A program made the translations under genes and the position numbers. Positions 17,577-27,266 of a stretch of DNA of 64,000 nucleotides are shown in pieces; positions within the stretch are counted from its first letter, which is position 1, and each line of letters opens with the position of its first letter. Source of the stretch: Elizabethkingia miricola (lineage in GTDB: Bacteria; Bacteroidota; Bacteroidia; Flavobacteriales; Weeksellaceae); assembly GCF_001675285.1 (NCBI RefSeq), contig NZ_LSGQ01000014.1:1-64000 (forward strand), read 5' to 3'. Under the pieces are notes generated by a model. It had not been told where the DNA came from. It saw nothing but the letters and a program-made list of their open reading frames with translations, and made no database searches.

Positions 17577-19832
17577 TCAGAACCATTTTGAAAAGAATCC
17601 GCCTTTTTTATTGAGTTCTTTCTGAAGGACTAAAGCACGTTCATCATCCGGGAAAAGAGAAAGTATTTTCTGTACATTTTCTAAAGCTTCTTCTCTTTTC
17701 TTCAGGTTCATCAACTGCTGAGATTTCAGTACTTCTATCATTGCCCAGTCTTCATCGCGGTCATATCCGAATTTATCATAAGAAGCTTCATGCTCTTCTG
17801 CCCATTTAATCGTTTCATCGGCGCTTCTTGCATGCTGGCTGCTCTGTACCAGATAAAACAAAAGTGTTCCCTCTGAATCCTGCATAAACTCGTTTTCCCT
17901 CAAAACTGGTAATATTTCTGATAAATAGTTACAAGCTTTCTGATGATCGTTGATAAAGGACGCGTTTTTACCAATCTGGTAATAAGCTTTTATTCTATCT
18001 GTTTCATATAACCACTCCGGGTTCTTTAGCTCCAGAAAGCGTTCTCCACTTTCAACAGCTTCTTTATATTTTCCCTCTTCATTATAAGCCTGCATCAGCA
18101 TATAATAAGGGTTAGAATTCTGCGGAAATTCCGATGTAAACTGGTTCCAAAATTCAATTTTTTCAGCATTAGAATAATCCTGTACCAGATGTGAAACTCC
18201 TAAATCCAAGGCATTGGACAGGTTATAAAGTTCAACAGAGTTTTCTTCATTTACTCCATTTCTGCCAACATAATCTTCATAATTTTTCAGGCGTTCTTTC
18301 AGAACTTCCATAGGATTTTCCAGTTCGCCTAATATTGTAGCATACTTTATTCTCTTAGCCTCATAATGTAGGTATCTGAATTCATCAAAGCATTCAGGTC
18401 CATATTCATATGTTAATATTCCGTACTGATTTCTGGCACCTTCAAAATTATCTAGCTTTTCATATATCGTTGCCAAAGTATCGTGCAGTTCATAAAACTC
18501 AGAAAGTTCAAGTCCTTTCACTGCTGCAGATTCAGCTTTCTCCAAATCTCCGGTTCCGATATAAGCTATTGCAAGGTTATTACAACACATTGCCCAAAGA
18601 TGCGGGGTTGTATAAGGATGGCTTTCATAACGGTTTTCATAGAAATAATCTTCTAATCCTTTGTAAGCGTTCAGGTAGAATAACTCCAGTATTTCTGAAG
18701 CTTCCTGACGCCCCGAAAGTTTATGTTCATCCAGAAATTCCGATATACATACACCATTGTTATACCATTCATTTGGAATATCGTTTACAGCATAAGTCTG
18801 TTCCGGAAGTATACCATTCACAAGATAGTAGGAGATTATCCATCTGTACAATGCTGTAGAACTTCCGCCCAGCTGTAATGTTTCATTGAAGTAGGTAAGG
18901 GCCTCTTCATATCTTTGCTCATTGAACTTCATAGTCCCTGCAAAGTGGAATGGCCATTTAGAATTAGGATACTCGGCAATATAAAACTGACAGTTTTCCA
19001 GATGGTCTGCTTCTGTAATCTCATTAAGTTCTCCGTAATTCTTCTGAATAAGAAGAACAAAATACATAAGCTTTTCATCCTCGAATCCATTTCTAAGGAT
19101 TTTATCTATACGTCTTTCCCATAATGCAAGCTCATTATGGACTTCTTCATCTGTATTTTCTAATTCTGTAACCTTACATAATAGTTTTCCCAGCAAATGA
19201 TAATCTGAATTCTCGTATATAAAATCCGCTAATTCAAAATACTGGAACTCATTAAAAAGCAAAATATTATGCATATTCTTGCTGATCAGCTGTAAAATAT
19301 CAGTAACAGGAGCATTATGATATTTTAGATATCTGAATTTATGAAACAGATATTTGGACATTTCAGCATCCTGAAGCTCTCTGGAATCCTGGGTCCATTT
19401 TTTATAATTTTCCAATCCGTAATCGATCCACTGAATAAGGTCATTATGCTTTTCGTTTACATCATTATAATAAATGAAAAGGTCTGTTGCCTGAGCTTCA
19501 TATACAGGGTCATTTTTTAGATCATTCAGATAGCGCAATACATCTTCTTCCGGAATAACGGGATTCTGGAAATCAAGGTAGGACAAAAGCTGAGACTTCA
19601 TAGCATTGTCATTCTCCAGCTGTATTAATTTTTGAATATAAGGTATTATGTTATCCTGAATGTAATTTGCTTCAGGCTGATTCTCCATTACCCATGCCCA
19701 CTCGGTTTGAATAAACATATGTAGAATCTCTGTATCATTAGGGTTTTCTTTGTATAATTCATGAATTGCCTTTTTAGCTTCTTCTATATCTCCGTCAGCA
19801 AGCTGCTGTTCAATTTCTGATAATGTTTTCAT
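17577..19832 (-). CDS. Tetratricopeptide-repeat protein
   Basis: This 751-residue, largely helical protein is rich in Leu, Tyr and Glu and contains several TPR-like units, for example NLAIAYIGTGDLEKAESAAVKGLEL and YYMLMQAYNEEGKYKEAVESGERFLEL. No signal peptide or membrane segment is seen, so it is probably cytosolic. It ends with a short basic/aromatic tail (KKGGFFSKWF). TPR proteins act as protein-binding scaffolds. Nothing in the sequence names the partner. It stands alone on the minus strand, 54 nt upstream of the acyl-CoA dehydrogenase gene. Confidence 0.8.
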   Translation of the reverse strand: MKTLSEIEQQLADGDIEEAKKAIHELYKENPNDTEILHMFIQTEWAWVMENQPEANYIQDNIIPYIQKLIQLENDNAMKSQLLSYLDFQNPVIPEEDVLRYLNDLKNDPVYEAQATDLFIYYNDVNEKHNDLIQWIDYGLENYKKWTQDSRELQDAEMSKYLFHKFRYLKYHNAPVTDILQLISKNMHNILLFNEFQYFELADFIYENSDYHLLGKLLCKVTELENTDEEVHNELALWERRIDKILRNGFEDEKLMYFVLLIQKNYGELNEITEADHLENCQFYIAEYPNSKWPFHFAGTMKFNEQRYEEALTYFNETLQLGGSSTALYRWIISYYLVNGILPEQTYAVNDIPNEWYNNGVCISEFLDEHKLSGRQEASEILELFYLNAYKGLEDYFYENRYESHPYTTPHLWAMCCNNLAIAYIGTGDLEKAESAAVKGLELSEFYELHDTLATIYEKLDNFEGARNQYGILTYEYGPECFDEFRYLHYEAKRIKYATILGELENPMEVLKERLKNYEDYVGRNGVNEENSVELYNLSNALDLGVSHLVQDYSNAEKIEFWNQFTSEFPQNSNPYYMLMQAYNEEGKYKEAVESGERFLELKNPEWLYETDRIKAYYQIGKNASFINDHQKACNYLSEILPVLRENEFMQDSEGTLLFYLVQSSQHARSADETIKWAEEHEASYDKFGYDRDEDWAMIEVLKSQQLMNLKKREEALENVQKILSLFPDDERALVLQKELNKKGGFFSKWF

Positions 19833-19949
19833 TAAATGATTATATTTGGCGAATATTAATTAAAGTCCTAAAAATACCAAAAAATCCGAAATACCCAATC
19901 AACAGGGAGAAATTGAAAGATTTAATTTACTTAAATGCCATAAAAAGAG

Positions 19950-20828
19950 TCAGATAAATTTACGGTTTCCGTAAAAATTGTAATCATGGCGGAACTCTTT
20001 CGGCGTACAGCCTTTTCTTTTTTTGAATAGCCTGTTAAAGTTGGAAATATTATTAAAACCACAGTGATAAGCAATTTCTGAAACAGACTGGGTTGTGTCA
20101 ATCAGCATTCTGCATGCATTTCCCAACCGGCATTCTAATAACGAGTCCATAAAAGTTACACCTGTACGTCTTTTGAAAAAGCGGCTAAAAGACATCTCCG
20201 TCATATTCACAAGTTTGGCAACTTCACCTAAAGAAATATTCTGATGAAAGTGATGGTTAACGTATTCCATTACCCTCTGAATTCGTCTGCTGTTATAAGA
20301 TTCCTGATTAAAGAAGATGTTATCAGACAGTGTCTGCATATTTTTGGATGTAGAAAGATCGTGCAACACCGATAACAATTCCAAAACGGAATTAAATCCC
20401 TGCTTCTGATCCAGGTTTAGCAAACGTGGCATTATTTTCTGAGTTGCTTCTTTAGAAAATAATATTCCTCTGGAGGATAATTCTATCATTTTCCGCATGC
20501 AACTCATCTGATTTCGGTTCAGGAATCTTTCGTCCAGAAAATCCTTATGAAACTGTATTGTTACTTCCGTCATCTCTTTGCCTTCAAACTCATAAGTTTC
20601 CCACATATGCGGCAGATTGGGACCGATCATTACAAGTTCGTAATCATCTATTACCGAAATATGGTCTCCAATAATCCTTCTTGCACCTTTACCATTATGG
20701 ATAAAGTTTAGCTCTATTTCTTCATGACTATGAAGTGGAAAGTCGAAGTCCGACTTTACACGGGTAAAAATAGTGAAACAGTCACCTGGTGTTAGTGGTA
20801 TTATTTCCCGGAGCAGATTATTAAGCAT
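19950..20828 (-). CDS. AraC-family transcriptional regulator
   Basis: This regulator of about 292 residues has an N-terminal cupin-like sensing domain (FPLHSHEEIELNFIHNGKG) and a C-terminal AraC double helix-turn-helix (MTEMSFSRFFKRRTGVTFMDSL, then SVSEIAYHCGFNNISNFNRLFKKRKGCTPKEFR). It is divergent from the sugar symporter and GH130 phosphorylase and probably activates them in response to a mannoside. The ATG at 20828 is chosen over a TTG at 20834. The 215-nt divergent intergenic region presumably holds its operator, but I could not define one. Confidence 0.87.
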   Translation of the reverse strand: MLNNLLREIIPLTPGDCFTIFTRVKSDFDFPLHSHEEIELNFIHNGKGARRIIGDHISVIDDYELVMIGPNLPHMWETYEFEGKEMTEVTIQFHKDFLDERFLNRNQMSCMRKMIELSSRGILFSKEATQKIMPRLLNLDQKQGFNSVLELLSVLHDLSTSKNMQTLSDNIFFNQESYNSRRIQRVMEYVNHHFHQNISLGEVAKLVNMTEMSFSRFFKRRTGVTFMDSLLECRLGNACRMLIDTTQSVSEIAYHCGFNNISNFNRLFKKRKGCTPKEFRHDYNFYGNRKFI

Positions 20829-21043
20829 GGCCAAATTCTGTAGTAATTAATTTGCAGGTCATAAAAGTATCAATAATTATAAAACAGTTTGTTAACTTAA
20901 AATTATAAATAATTTAATTTTCATGCGCATTCACAATTAACATTATTTATACATTGATTATTTTGTATTATTTAATGTCAAAAAAGTATTATGTTCGTAT
21001 TCCGTCTGGTACTATTTTTATCATCCCGATAACAGCCTGATTC

Positions 21044-22423
21044 ATGAATGAAAAAATAAAAGTAAAAGAAAAGATTGCCTATGGATTAGGCGATGCAGCA
21101 TCGTCCATGTTCTGGAAAATTTTCAGCATGTATTTACTCTTCTTTTATACTGATGTATTTGGCATCACAGCAGCTACTGCCGGTACCATGTTTCTGGTTA
21201 CCAAAGTATGGGATGCTTTTTTCGATCCTGTCGTCGGACTTATCTCAGACCGTGTATCTACAAGGTGGGGAAAGTTCCGTCCGTTTCTGGTATGGATGGT
21301 TATACCATTTGCAGTAATGGGCATTTTCACATTTTTCAGACCAGACTTTACTGAAAATGGCAGACTCGTCTATGCCTATATTACTTACTCGGTAATGATG
21401 ATGGTCTATTCCCTCATCAATGTGCCATACGCATCATTACTCGGAGTTATATCTTCAGATCCTAAAGAACGTACAGCACTTGCTTCTTACAGAATGGTTT
21501 TTGCATTTATAGGCAGTCTTGTTGCATTGTGGCTGATAGAACCTTTAGTAAAAATATTCGGAGATGGAACGCTTACATTTGCAATGGGCTGGGTATATGC
21601 TATGATCGTTTTTGGTATTATAGCTTCGATCTTATTTTTATTATGCTTTGCAGGGACCAAAGAACGTATAATTCCTGTAAAAGAAAATAATTCCACACTG
21701 AAAAATGATCTGAAAGACCTTTTTGCAAACAGGCCTTGGTGGATATTATTGGGAGCCGGTATTGCTACATTGTTATTCAATACAATCAGAGATGGAGTTG
21801 CCATCTATTATTTCAAATATTACCTGAATAAATCCGATACAGATATGTTTTCTTTTTTCGGAATGCAGATCTCCCTAACAACAGTATACCTTGTATTGGG
21901 GCAGGCTGCAAACATTATAGGTGTTATTGCTGCAACTCCTGTGGCCAATAAAATAGGCAAGAAGAAAACATTTTTCTTTGCTATGCTTTTTGCTGCTATC
22001 TTCAGTATACTTTTTTACTTCTTAGGGAAAAATAGTATCACCGGAGTATTGACGTTACAGTTTATCATCAGTATATGTGCGGGTAGTATTTTTCCTTTAT
22101 TGTGGTCTATGTATGCAGATACTGCTGATTACTCCGAATGGAAACAAGGCAGAAGAGCCACAGGTCTTGTATTTTCAGCATCTTCAATGTCTCAGAAATT
22201 AGGATGGGCTATTGGCGGATGGGCAAGTGGTGCTTTATTGGCATTCTTTGGATTTCAGGCAAATGTTCTGCAAACAGCATTTGCACAGACAGGTATTAAA
22301 CTAATGCTAAGTTTATTACCCGCCACTGCTGCAATTATCTCGATGATTTTCATCATTTTTTATCCGCTACACGAAAAGCAAATGAAGATTATAGAACAGG
22401 ATCTTAAACAAAAACGAAACTAA
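21044..22423 (+). CDS. GPH-family sugar:cation symporter
   Basis: This 459-residue inner-membrane transporter has about 12 hydrophobic segments and belongs to the glycoside-pentoside-hexuronide family of the MFS. Signatures are the N-terminal KIAYGLGDAASSMFWKIFSMYL and DPVVGLISDRVSTRWGKFRPF, and a late WSMYADTADYSEWKQGRRATG motif. It probably imports a manno-oligosaccharide with a cation, because the next gene, 25 nt downstream, encodes a GH130 phosphorylase. The exact substrate is inferred from context only. Confidence 0.87.
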   Translation: MNEKIKVKEKIAYGLGDAASSMFWKIFSMYLLFFYTDVFGITAATAGTMFLVTKVWDAFFDPVVGLISDRVSTRWGKFRPFLVWMVIPFAVMGIFTFFRPDFTENGRLVYAYITYSVMMMVYSLINVPYASLLGVISSDPKERTALASYRMVFAFIGSLVALWLIEPLVKIFGDGTLTFAMGWVYAMIVFGIIASILFLLCFAGTKERIIPVKENNSTLKNDLKDLFANRPWWILLGAGIATLLFNTIRDGVAIYYFKYYLNKSDTDMFSFFGMQISLTTVYLVLGQAANIIGVIAATPVANKIGKKKTFFFAMLFAAIFSILFYFLGKNSITGVLTLQFIISICAGSIFPLLWSMYADTADYSEWKQGRRATGLVFSASSMSQKLGWAIGGWASGALLAFFGFQANVLQTAFAQTGIKLMLSLLPATAAIISMIFIIFYPLHEKQMKIIEQDLKQKRN

Positions 22424-22448
22424 AAAATAATAACCTACACTTAATTCT

Positions 22449-23630
22449 ATGAGTTTATATTTCGAGACAAGAAAAAAGGCCCTTAACGAGACCTATGAAA
22501 ACCTTATCTTAAAAGAAAACACAAAACAACAAACCCTGGGCAATGGTATCTACGACAGATATCAAAATCCTGTACTGACAGCAGATCATGCGCCTGTTTT
22601 CTGGAAATATGATTTTAATAAATCTACAAACCCCTATCTAATGGAGCGTTTCGGTATAAATGCTGTATTTAATGCCGGAGCTTTGAAGCTGGACGATAAA
22701 TATATTGTTATTGCAAGAGTGGAAGGGAATGACAGAAAATCTTTTTTTGCTGTGGCAGAAAGTAACAATGGTACAGATGGTTTCCGATTCAGAGATTATC
22801 CGATTACAATCCCCGAAACAGATATACCGGATACCAATATTTATGACATGCGTGTTGTACAACATGAAGATGGCTGGATTTATGGACTATTCTGTACAGA
22901 ACGAAGAGACCCGGAAGCTGTTCCCGGCGATCAGTCTGCTGCTATAGCACAGTGCGGTATTGTACGTACTAAAAATTTAAAAGACTGGGAACGCTTACCA
23001 GATTTAAAAACAAAGTCGGCTCAACAACGCAATGTTGTTCTGCATCCTGAATTTATAAATGGGCAGTATGCATTCTATACACGTCCCCAGGATAGCTTTA
23101 TAGAAGCCGGAACTGGTGGCGGAATAGGACTGGGACTAAGCAAAAGTATGGAGAATGCTGAAGTCACCGAAGAAGTATTGATTGATCAGAAAAAGTATCA
23201 TACTGTTTACGAAGCTAAAAACGGGTTAGGTCCTGCGCCTATAAAAACAGAGAAAGGGTGGCTGCATCTGGCTCATGGTGTGCGCAATACAGCTGCCGGC
23301 CTTCGTTATGTTCTCTATATGTTTATGACCAGTCTGGATGATATTACACAGGTGATTCATAAGCCTGCAGGTTACTTTATGGCCCCGGAAGCTGAAGAAC
23401 GTATAGGTGATGTCTCTAACGTCGTATTTTCTAACGGTTGGATTTCCGATAATGATGGTACTGTATTTATTTATTATGCCTCATCAGATACCCGTTTACA
23501 TGTTGCCACTTCAACCATTGATAAACTGATGGATTATGTAGTCAATACTCCGGAAGATGGCTTCAGATCAGCAACATCTGTTGAAACACTCAATACTATT
23601 ATCAAAAACAATTTATCTGCTAAAAGCTAA
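22449..23630 (+). CDS. GH130 beta-mannoside phosphorylase (mannosylglucose type)
   Basis: This cytosolic five-bladed beta-propeller enzyme cleaves a beta-mannoside with phosphate to give alpha-mannose 1-phosphate. The 393 residues match GH130 subfamily 1 (4-O-beta-D-mannosyl-D-glucose phosphorylase). They include [19 protein letters not shown] with the probable general acid D133, [11 protein letters not shown], and [18 protein letters not shown] near the C-terminus. It follows the symporter closely, so import and phosphorolysis are probably coupled. Mannobiose as an alternative substrate cannot be excluded. Confidence 0.87.
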   Translation: MSLYFETRKKALNETYENLILKENTKQQTLGNGIYDRYQNPVLTADHAPVFWKYDFNKSTNPYLMERFGINAVFNAGALKLDDKYIVIARVEGNDRKSFFAVAESNNGTDGFRFRDYPITIPETDIPDTNIYDMRVVQHEDGWIYGLFCTERRDPEAVPGDQSAAIAQCGIVRTKNLKDWERLPDLKTKSAQQRNVVLHPEFINGQYAFYTRPQDSFIEAGTGGGIGLGLSKSMENAEVTEEVLIDQKKYHTVYEAKNGLGPAPIKTEKGWLHLAHGVRNTAAGLRYVLYMFMTSLDDITQVIHKPAGYFMAPEAEERIGDVSNVVFSNGWISDNDGTVFIYYASSDTRLHVATSTIDKLMDYVVNTPEDGFRSATSVETLNTIIKNNLSAKS

Positions 23631-23674
23631 AACTGAATCATATAATTTACTTACTTTTCATTCATATTCCTAGT

Positions 23675-23700
23675 TAAAGGCCTCTTTTCAGAGGCCTTTA
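23675..23700 (+). terminator. Terminator of the mannoside operon
   Basis: TAAAGGCCTC (23675-23684) pairs with GAGGCCTTTA (23691-23700) around TTTTCA, 45 nt after the GH130 stop. Confidence 0.8.
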
Positions 23701-23783
23701 ATTCTATACTTATTGATATATCTAAATTAACAGAATGATAAAAATCATAACATTGTATTAATTTAGATTAAATAAAAATAACA

Positions 23784-23819
23784 TACATTTGGTCTGATAA
23801 AATTTATACCAAATCAGAC
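23784..23819 (+). promoter_or_regulatory. Siderophore promoter with overlapping inverted repeats
   Basis: A TACATTTG -7 element (23784-23791) is followed by CTGATAAAATTTA (23794-23806), which recurs exactly at the second siderophore promoter (29229-29241). Two interleaved inverted repeats overlap it: ATTTGGT/ACCAAAT and GTCTGAT/ATCAGAC. It is a candidate iron-responsive operator, but no regulator is encoded nearby. Confidence 0.5.
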
Positions 23820-23822
23820 ATT

Positions 23823-25355
23823 ATGGAAACAAAATTCGAAACAATACCTTATCGAAAGGTATTGAAAGGGGGCAGCTCCGAATACATGGATATCTTCCAT
23901 GGGACACCCGAAAATATAAACTACTACCAGAAAACAGTGCAAGATACACTGGAGGTAATCACAAACTTTTTGCAAACCCGACAGACGCCATTAGGGGATA
24001 CTTCTGTTCAGCGGAATAAAAACAAAATGAATCTTGTAGATATTAACAGCGGTGAAACGATATCTGTAAAAGAATGTCTTTCCGAATTATGTGATATCTA
24101 CATCAATGATGCAACTGCATTCCATCACAGTTCCTATGTTGCACACCTTAACTGTCCAATATTAATTCCCACACTGGCAGCAGAAATGATTATCAGTTCC
24201 ATCAACAGCTCCATGGATACCTGGGATCAGAGTCTTGGTGCCACGACAATAGAGCTTCGCCTTATTGAATGGATGGGAAAAAAAATGAAGTATCCTGAGG
24301 GCTTCGACGGAGTGTTTACCAGTGGAGGAACACAGTCCAACCTAATGGCATTACTAATTGCAAGAGATGCCTATATCAAAAAAAATTATAATATCATACC
24401 TGATCAGCATGGTCTTCCTGCAGAAGCAAAAAAATTCAGAATATTCTGTTCAGAAAAAAGTCACTTTAGCTTAAACAAAGGAGCCAGCATACTGGGACTC
24501 GGTAAAGATGCGATTATCAGTGTCCCGGTAGATCAGGATTATAAAATGGATATCCGAAAACTGGAAGAACTTTTATATGAAGAAAGAGGAAAAGGCAATT
24601 TACCAATTGCAATTGTAGGTACAGCAGGAACAACAGACTTTGGATCTATAGATCCGCTTCCGGAAATCAGCAGAATCGCTCAGGAAAACGGAATGTGGTT
24701 CCATGTAGATGCAGCATATGGTGGAGGTTTATTACTCAGCAGCCAGCACCGCAGCAAATTGACTGGTCTGGAAAACGCTGACTCTTGTACTATTGACCTG
24801 CACAAAACTTTCTTCCAGCCAATAAGTGCCAGCATGTTTTTGATGCGCGATCACAACAATGTTAGTTTCATTCAGTATTATGCAGACTACCTAAATCCAA
24901 AAGATCAGGAAACTTCTGGTGTTCCGAATCTGGTAAAAAAATCATTGCAAACGACAAGAAGATTCGATGCGCTGAAATTCTGGTTTACCTTAAGAACCGT
25001 TGGAGAAGAAAAGCTAGGCAGTTATATAGACGAGATTATTGATCTGACAAAAGAAGTTTATTATCTGCTAAATGAATATGAAAACTTCGAAACTCTGAAC
25101 AGCCCCGAAATCAGCGCTCTGGTTTTCCGATATGCTCCGGCGGGTTTTCCTGAAGACAGATTAACAGAACTAAATCAGAAAATAAAGCAGGCAGTCTTCG
25201 ACAGTGGTAAAGCGATGGTAGCCGGAACTAAGGTCAACAAACAATTCTACCTGAAGTTTACACTTCTCAATCCCATGACCACAATTGATGAAATACAAAA
25301 AATAATAAATCTGATCCAGGAAATAGGAGAGGAACAACCTAAAAACCTTATATAA
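23823..25355 (+). CDS. PLP-dependent diamine-forming decarboxylase (DesA-like)
   Basis: This group II PLP decarboxylase of 510 residues probably makes the diamine (cadaverine or putrescine) backbone of a hydroxamate siderophore. Key features are FTSGGTQSNLMALLIARD, the cofactor-binding FHVDAAYGGGLLLS, and the Schiff-base lysine K328 in TIDLHKTFFQPIS. It resembles L-2,4-diaminobutyrate decarboxylases and the lysine decarboxylase DesA. It heads a four-gene operon and starts just after the putative iron-regulated promoter. The amino-acid substrate is inferred from the DesABCD-like order, not from active-site residues. Confidence 0.85.
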   Translation: METKFETIPYRKVLKGGSSEYMDIFHGTPENINYYQKTVQDTLEVITNFLQTRQTPLGDTSVQRNKNKMNLVDINSGETISVKECLSELCDIYINDATAFHHSSYVAHLNCPILIPTLAAEMIISSINSSMDTWDQSLGATTIELRLIEWMGKKMKYPEGFDGVFTSGGTQSNLMALLIARDAYIKKNYNIIPDQHGLPAEAKKFRIFCSEKSHFSLNKGASILGLGKDAIISVPVDQDYKMDIRKLEELLYEERGKGNLPIAIVGTAGTTDFGSIDPLPEISRIAQENGMWFHVDAAYGGGLLLSSQHRSKLTGLENADSCTIDLHKTFFQPISASMFLMRDHNNVSFIQYYADYLNPKDQETSGVPNLVKKSLQTTRRFDALKFWFTLRTVGEEKLGSYIDEIIDLTKEVYYLLNEYENFETLNSPEISALVFRYAPAGFPEDRLTELNQKIKQAVFDSGKAMVAGTKVNKQFYLKFTLLNPMTTIDEIQKIINLIQEIGEEQPKNLI

Positions 25356-25369
25356 AATACCACCAAATC

Positions 25370-26704
25370 ATGACCCAGGAAAAAATATACGACATAATAG
25401 GAATAGGAATAGGACCATTCAACCTCAGTATGGCTTGTCTCGCAAATCCTGTAAAAGATCTCAATACTTTATTTTTCGACCGCAGCGATCGTTTCGACTG
25501 GCACCCAGGTATGATGATGCAGGACACAACTCTGCAGATACCATTCATTGCCGACCTAGTAACAATGGCTGATCCTACCAGCGAATTTACCTTCCTCAAT
25601 TATATAAAGGAAAAAGGAAGAATCTATTCTTTCTATATCCGTGAGAATTTCTACCTGCTAAGGAATGAATACAATCAGTATTGTCAGTGGGCTATAGAAA
25701 AATTGGATAACCTTCGATTCAGTCATAATGTAGAAGATATTATGTACGATGAGGAACAAGGCAATTATCTGGTAAAAGTATATAACAAAACAGAAGATAC
25801 TGTAGAGAGTTACAGAACAAGAAAAATCGTTTTAGGTACCGGAACAACTCCGTATATGCCTTCATTTTTTCATCCGGTAAAAGATCTCGCAGCACATTCA
25901 TCTGAATATCTTTATAAAAAGAAAGAACTCCAGTCACGAAAAGCAATTACCATTATAGGAAGTGGGCAGAGTGCTGCCGAAATATATTATGATCTGTTTC
26001 AGGAAATAGATGTTTACGGATATGAACTCAACTGGATTACACGCTCCACTCATTTCTTCCAGATGGAATATAACAAACTTACTCTGGAGCTGACTTCACC
26101 TGAATATGTTGATTATTTCTACAGTCTTCCTGCTGAAAAAAGAAGAGCTTTATTAAAAAATCAAAATTCCCTTTACAAAGGGATTAACGAAAGTCTGATC
26201 AATGATATTTTTGATCTGCTCTACACCAAAAGACTTACTGCTGATTTCAAAACCAATCTTTTAACCAATTCAGAATGTGTTGGTGCCAAATACACCAAGC
26301 AAGGGATTATTGATTTAGAATTCTATCATTCCGAGCAGGAGGAAAGTTTCCATCTTGAAACCGACGGACTGGTACTGTGCACAGGTTACAAATACCGATT
26401 ACCAGCTTTCTTAGATGGTATTAATGATCGAATAGACTGGAAGTCCACTGAAAAATTCAATGTACAGCGTAACTACAGTATAGACAAAAATGCCAATGAA
26501 ATTTTTGTTCAGAATGCCGAATTGGAAACTCATGGCTTTGTAACGCCAGATTTAGGTATGGGATGCTACAGAAATTCCTATATCCTGAGAGAGATTACCG
26601 GCAGGGATATTTATCACGTGGAGCAGCAGATTGCGTTCCAGAAATTCGGAGTATATGAAAACCTAACCAAAGTACAACAATATGAGACCAGTATTTCAAA
26701 GTAA
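25370..26704 (+). CDS. Lysine/ornithine N-monooxygenase-type flavoenzyme
   Basis: This 444-residue class B flavin monooxygenase hydroxylates the free amine of a diamine or amino acid, the first step to a hydroxamate. It shows the FAD motif GIGIGPFNLS near residue 10, the DWHPGMMMQDTTLQIPFIADL segment typical of the IucD/SidA family, an NADPH-binding IGSGQSAAEIYYDL, and a late CTGYKYRLPAFL. It begins 15 nt after the decarboxylase stop, in the same operon. Because a decarboxylase precedes it, the substrate is probably cadaverine or putrescine rather than lysine itself. Confidence 0.88.
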   Translation: MTQEKIYDIIGIGIGPFNLSMACLANPVKDLNTLFFDRSDRFDWHPGMMMQDTTLQIPFIADLVTMADPTSEFTFLNYIKEKGRIYSFYIRENFYLLRNEYNQYCQWAIEKLDNLRFSHNVEDIMYDEEQGNYLVKVYNKTEDTVESYRTRKIVLGTGTTPYMPSFFHPVKDLAAHSSEYLYKKKELQSRKAITIIGSGQSAAEIYYDLFQEIDVYGYELNWITRSTHFFQMEYNKLTLELTSPEYVDYFYSLPAEKRRALLKNQNSLYKGINESLINDIFDLLYTKRLTADFKTNLLTNSECVGAKYTKQGIIDLEFYHSEQEESFHLETDGLVLCTGYKYRLPAFLDGINDRIDWKSTEKFNVQRNYSIDKNANEIFVQNAELETHGFVTPDLGMGCYRNSYILREITGRDIYHVEQQIAFQKFGVYENLTKVQQYETSISK

Positions 26705-27266
26705 AACCTGTTTTTCAAAAAATATAGAAGGATTAGGCAACTTTGAACTCTTTCCTCTGGATTTGGATGAGCATGTTCCTGTTATTCATAACTGGGTAAA
26801 TCAGGAATATGCTGAATACTGGCAAATGCTTGATACAACTACAGAGCAAGTCTACGAAGCCTATGAATATCTTTTGGCACAAAAGGATTATTACATCTGT
26901 ATGGGATATTTTGAGGGTGAGCCATGCTTTTTACTGGAATGCTATCATCCAAAACATGTCCTGAGCAAGTTTTATAACGTTGAAGATTCAGATTGTGGTA
27001 TGCATATATTAGTGGCACCACCAGACAGAAAAATAAAATCTTTCACATGGAGTGTATTTCAGACCATCATGGAGTTTTTATTCTCTGACCATAGAATCCA
27101 ACGTGTTGTAGTAGAACCTGATGTCAGAAATGAGAAAGTTCACAAACTTAACCGGAAAGCCGGGTTTACACGCTACAAAAAAATACAACTACTGGAAAAA
27201 GAAGCATATCTGGAGTTTTGCACCAGAGAACAATTTAAAAACGCCCTACAAAATCAAATAATATGA
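26682..27266 (+). CDS. Siderophore GNAT-type N-acyltransferase (IucB/DesC-like)
   Basis: This 194-residue acyltransferase of the IucB/RhbD-like GNAT group acylates the hydroxylamine made by the preceding enzyme, using an acyl-CoA such as succinyl- or acetyl-CoA. Family-typical stretches are YWQMLDTT, ECYHPKHVLSKFY and GMHILVAPPDRKIKSFTWSVFQTIMEFLF, followed by RVVVEPDVRNEKVHKLNRKAGF. It overlaps the monooxygenase by 23 nt and the synthetase by 4 nt, so translation is tightly coupled. The acyl donor cannot be told from sequence alone. Confidence 0.85.
   Translation: MRPVFQSKTCFSKNIEGLGNFELFPLDLDEHVPVIHNWVNQEYAEYWQMLDTTTEQVYEAYEYLLAQKDYYICMGYFEGEPCFLLECYHPKHVLSKFYNVEDSDCGMHILVAPPDRKIKSFTWSVFQTIMEFLFSDHRIQRVVVEPDVRNEKVHKLNRKAGFTRYKKIQLLEKEAYLEFCTREQFKNALQNQII

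Noticed and set aside
18410-18859. 149-codon plus-strand ORF inside the TPR gene
   Set aside because: It is opposite a well-formed TPR coding region and is compositionally biased. It is an antisense shadow.
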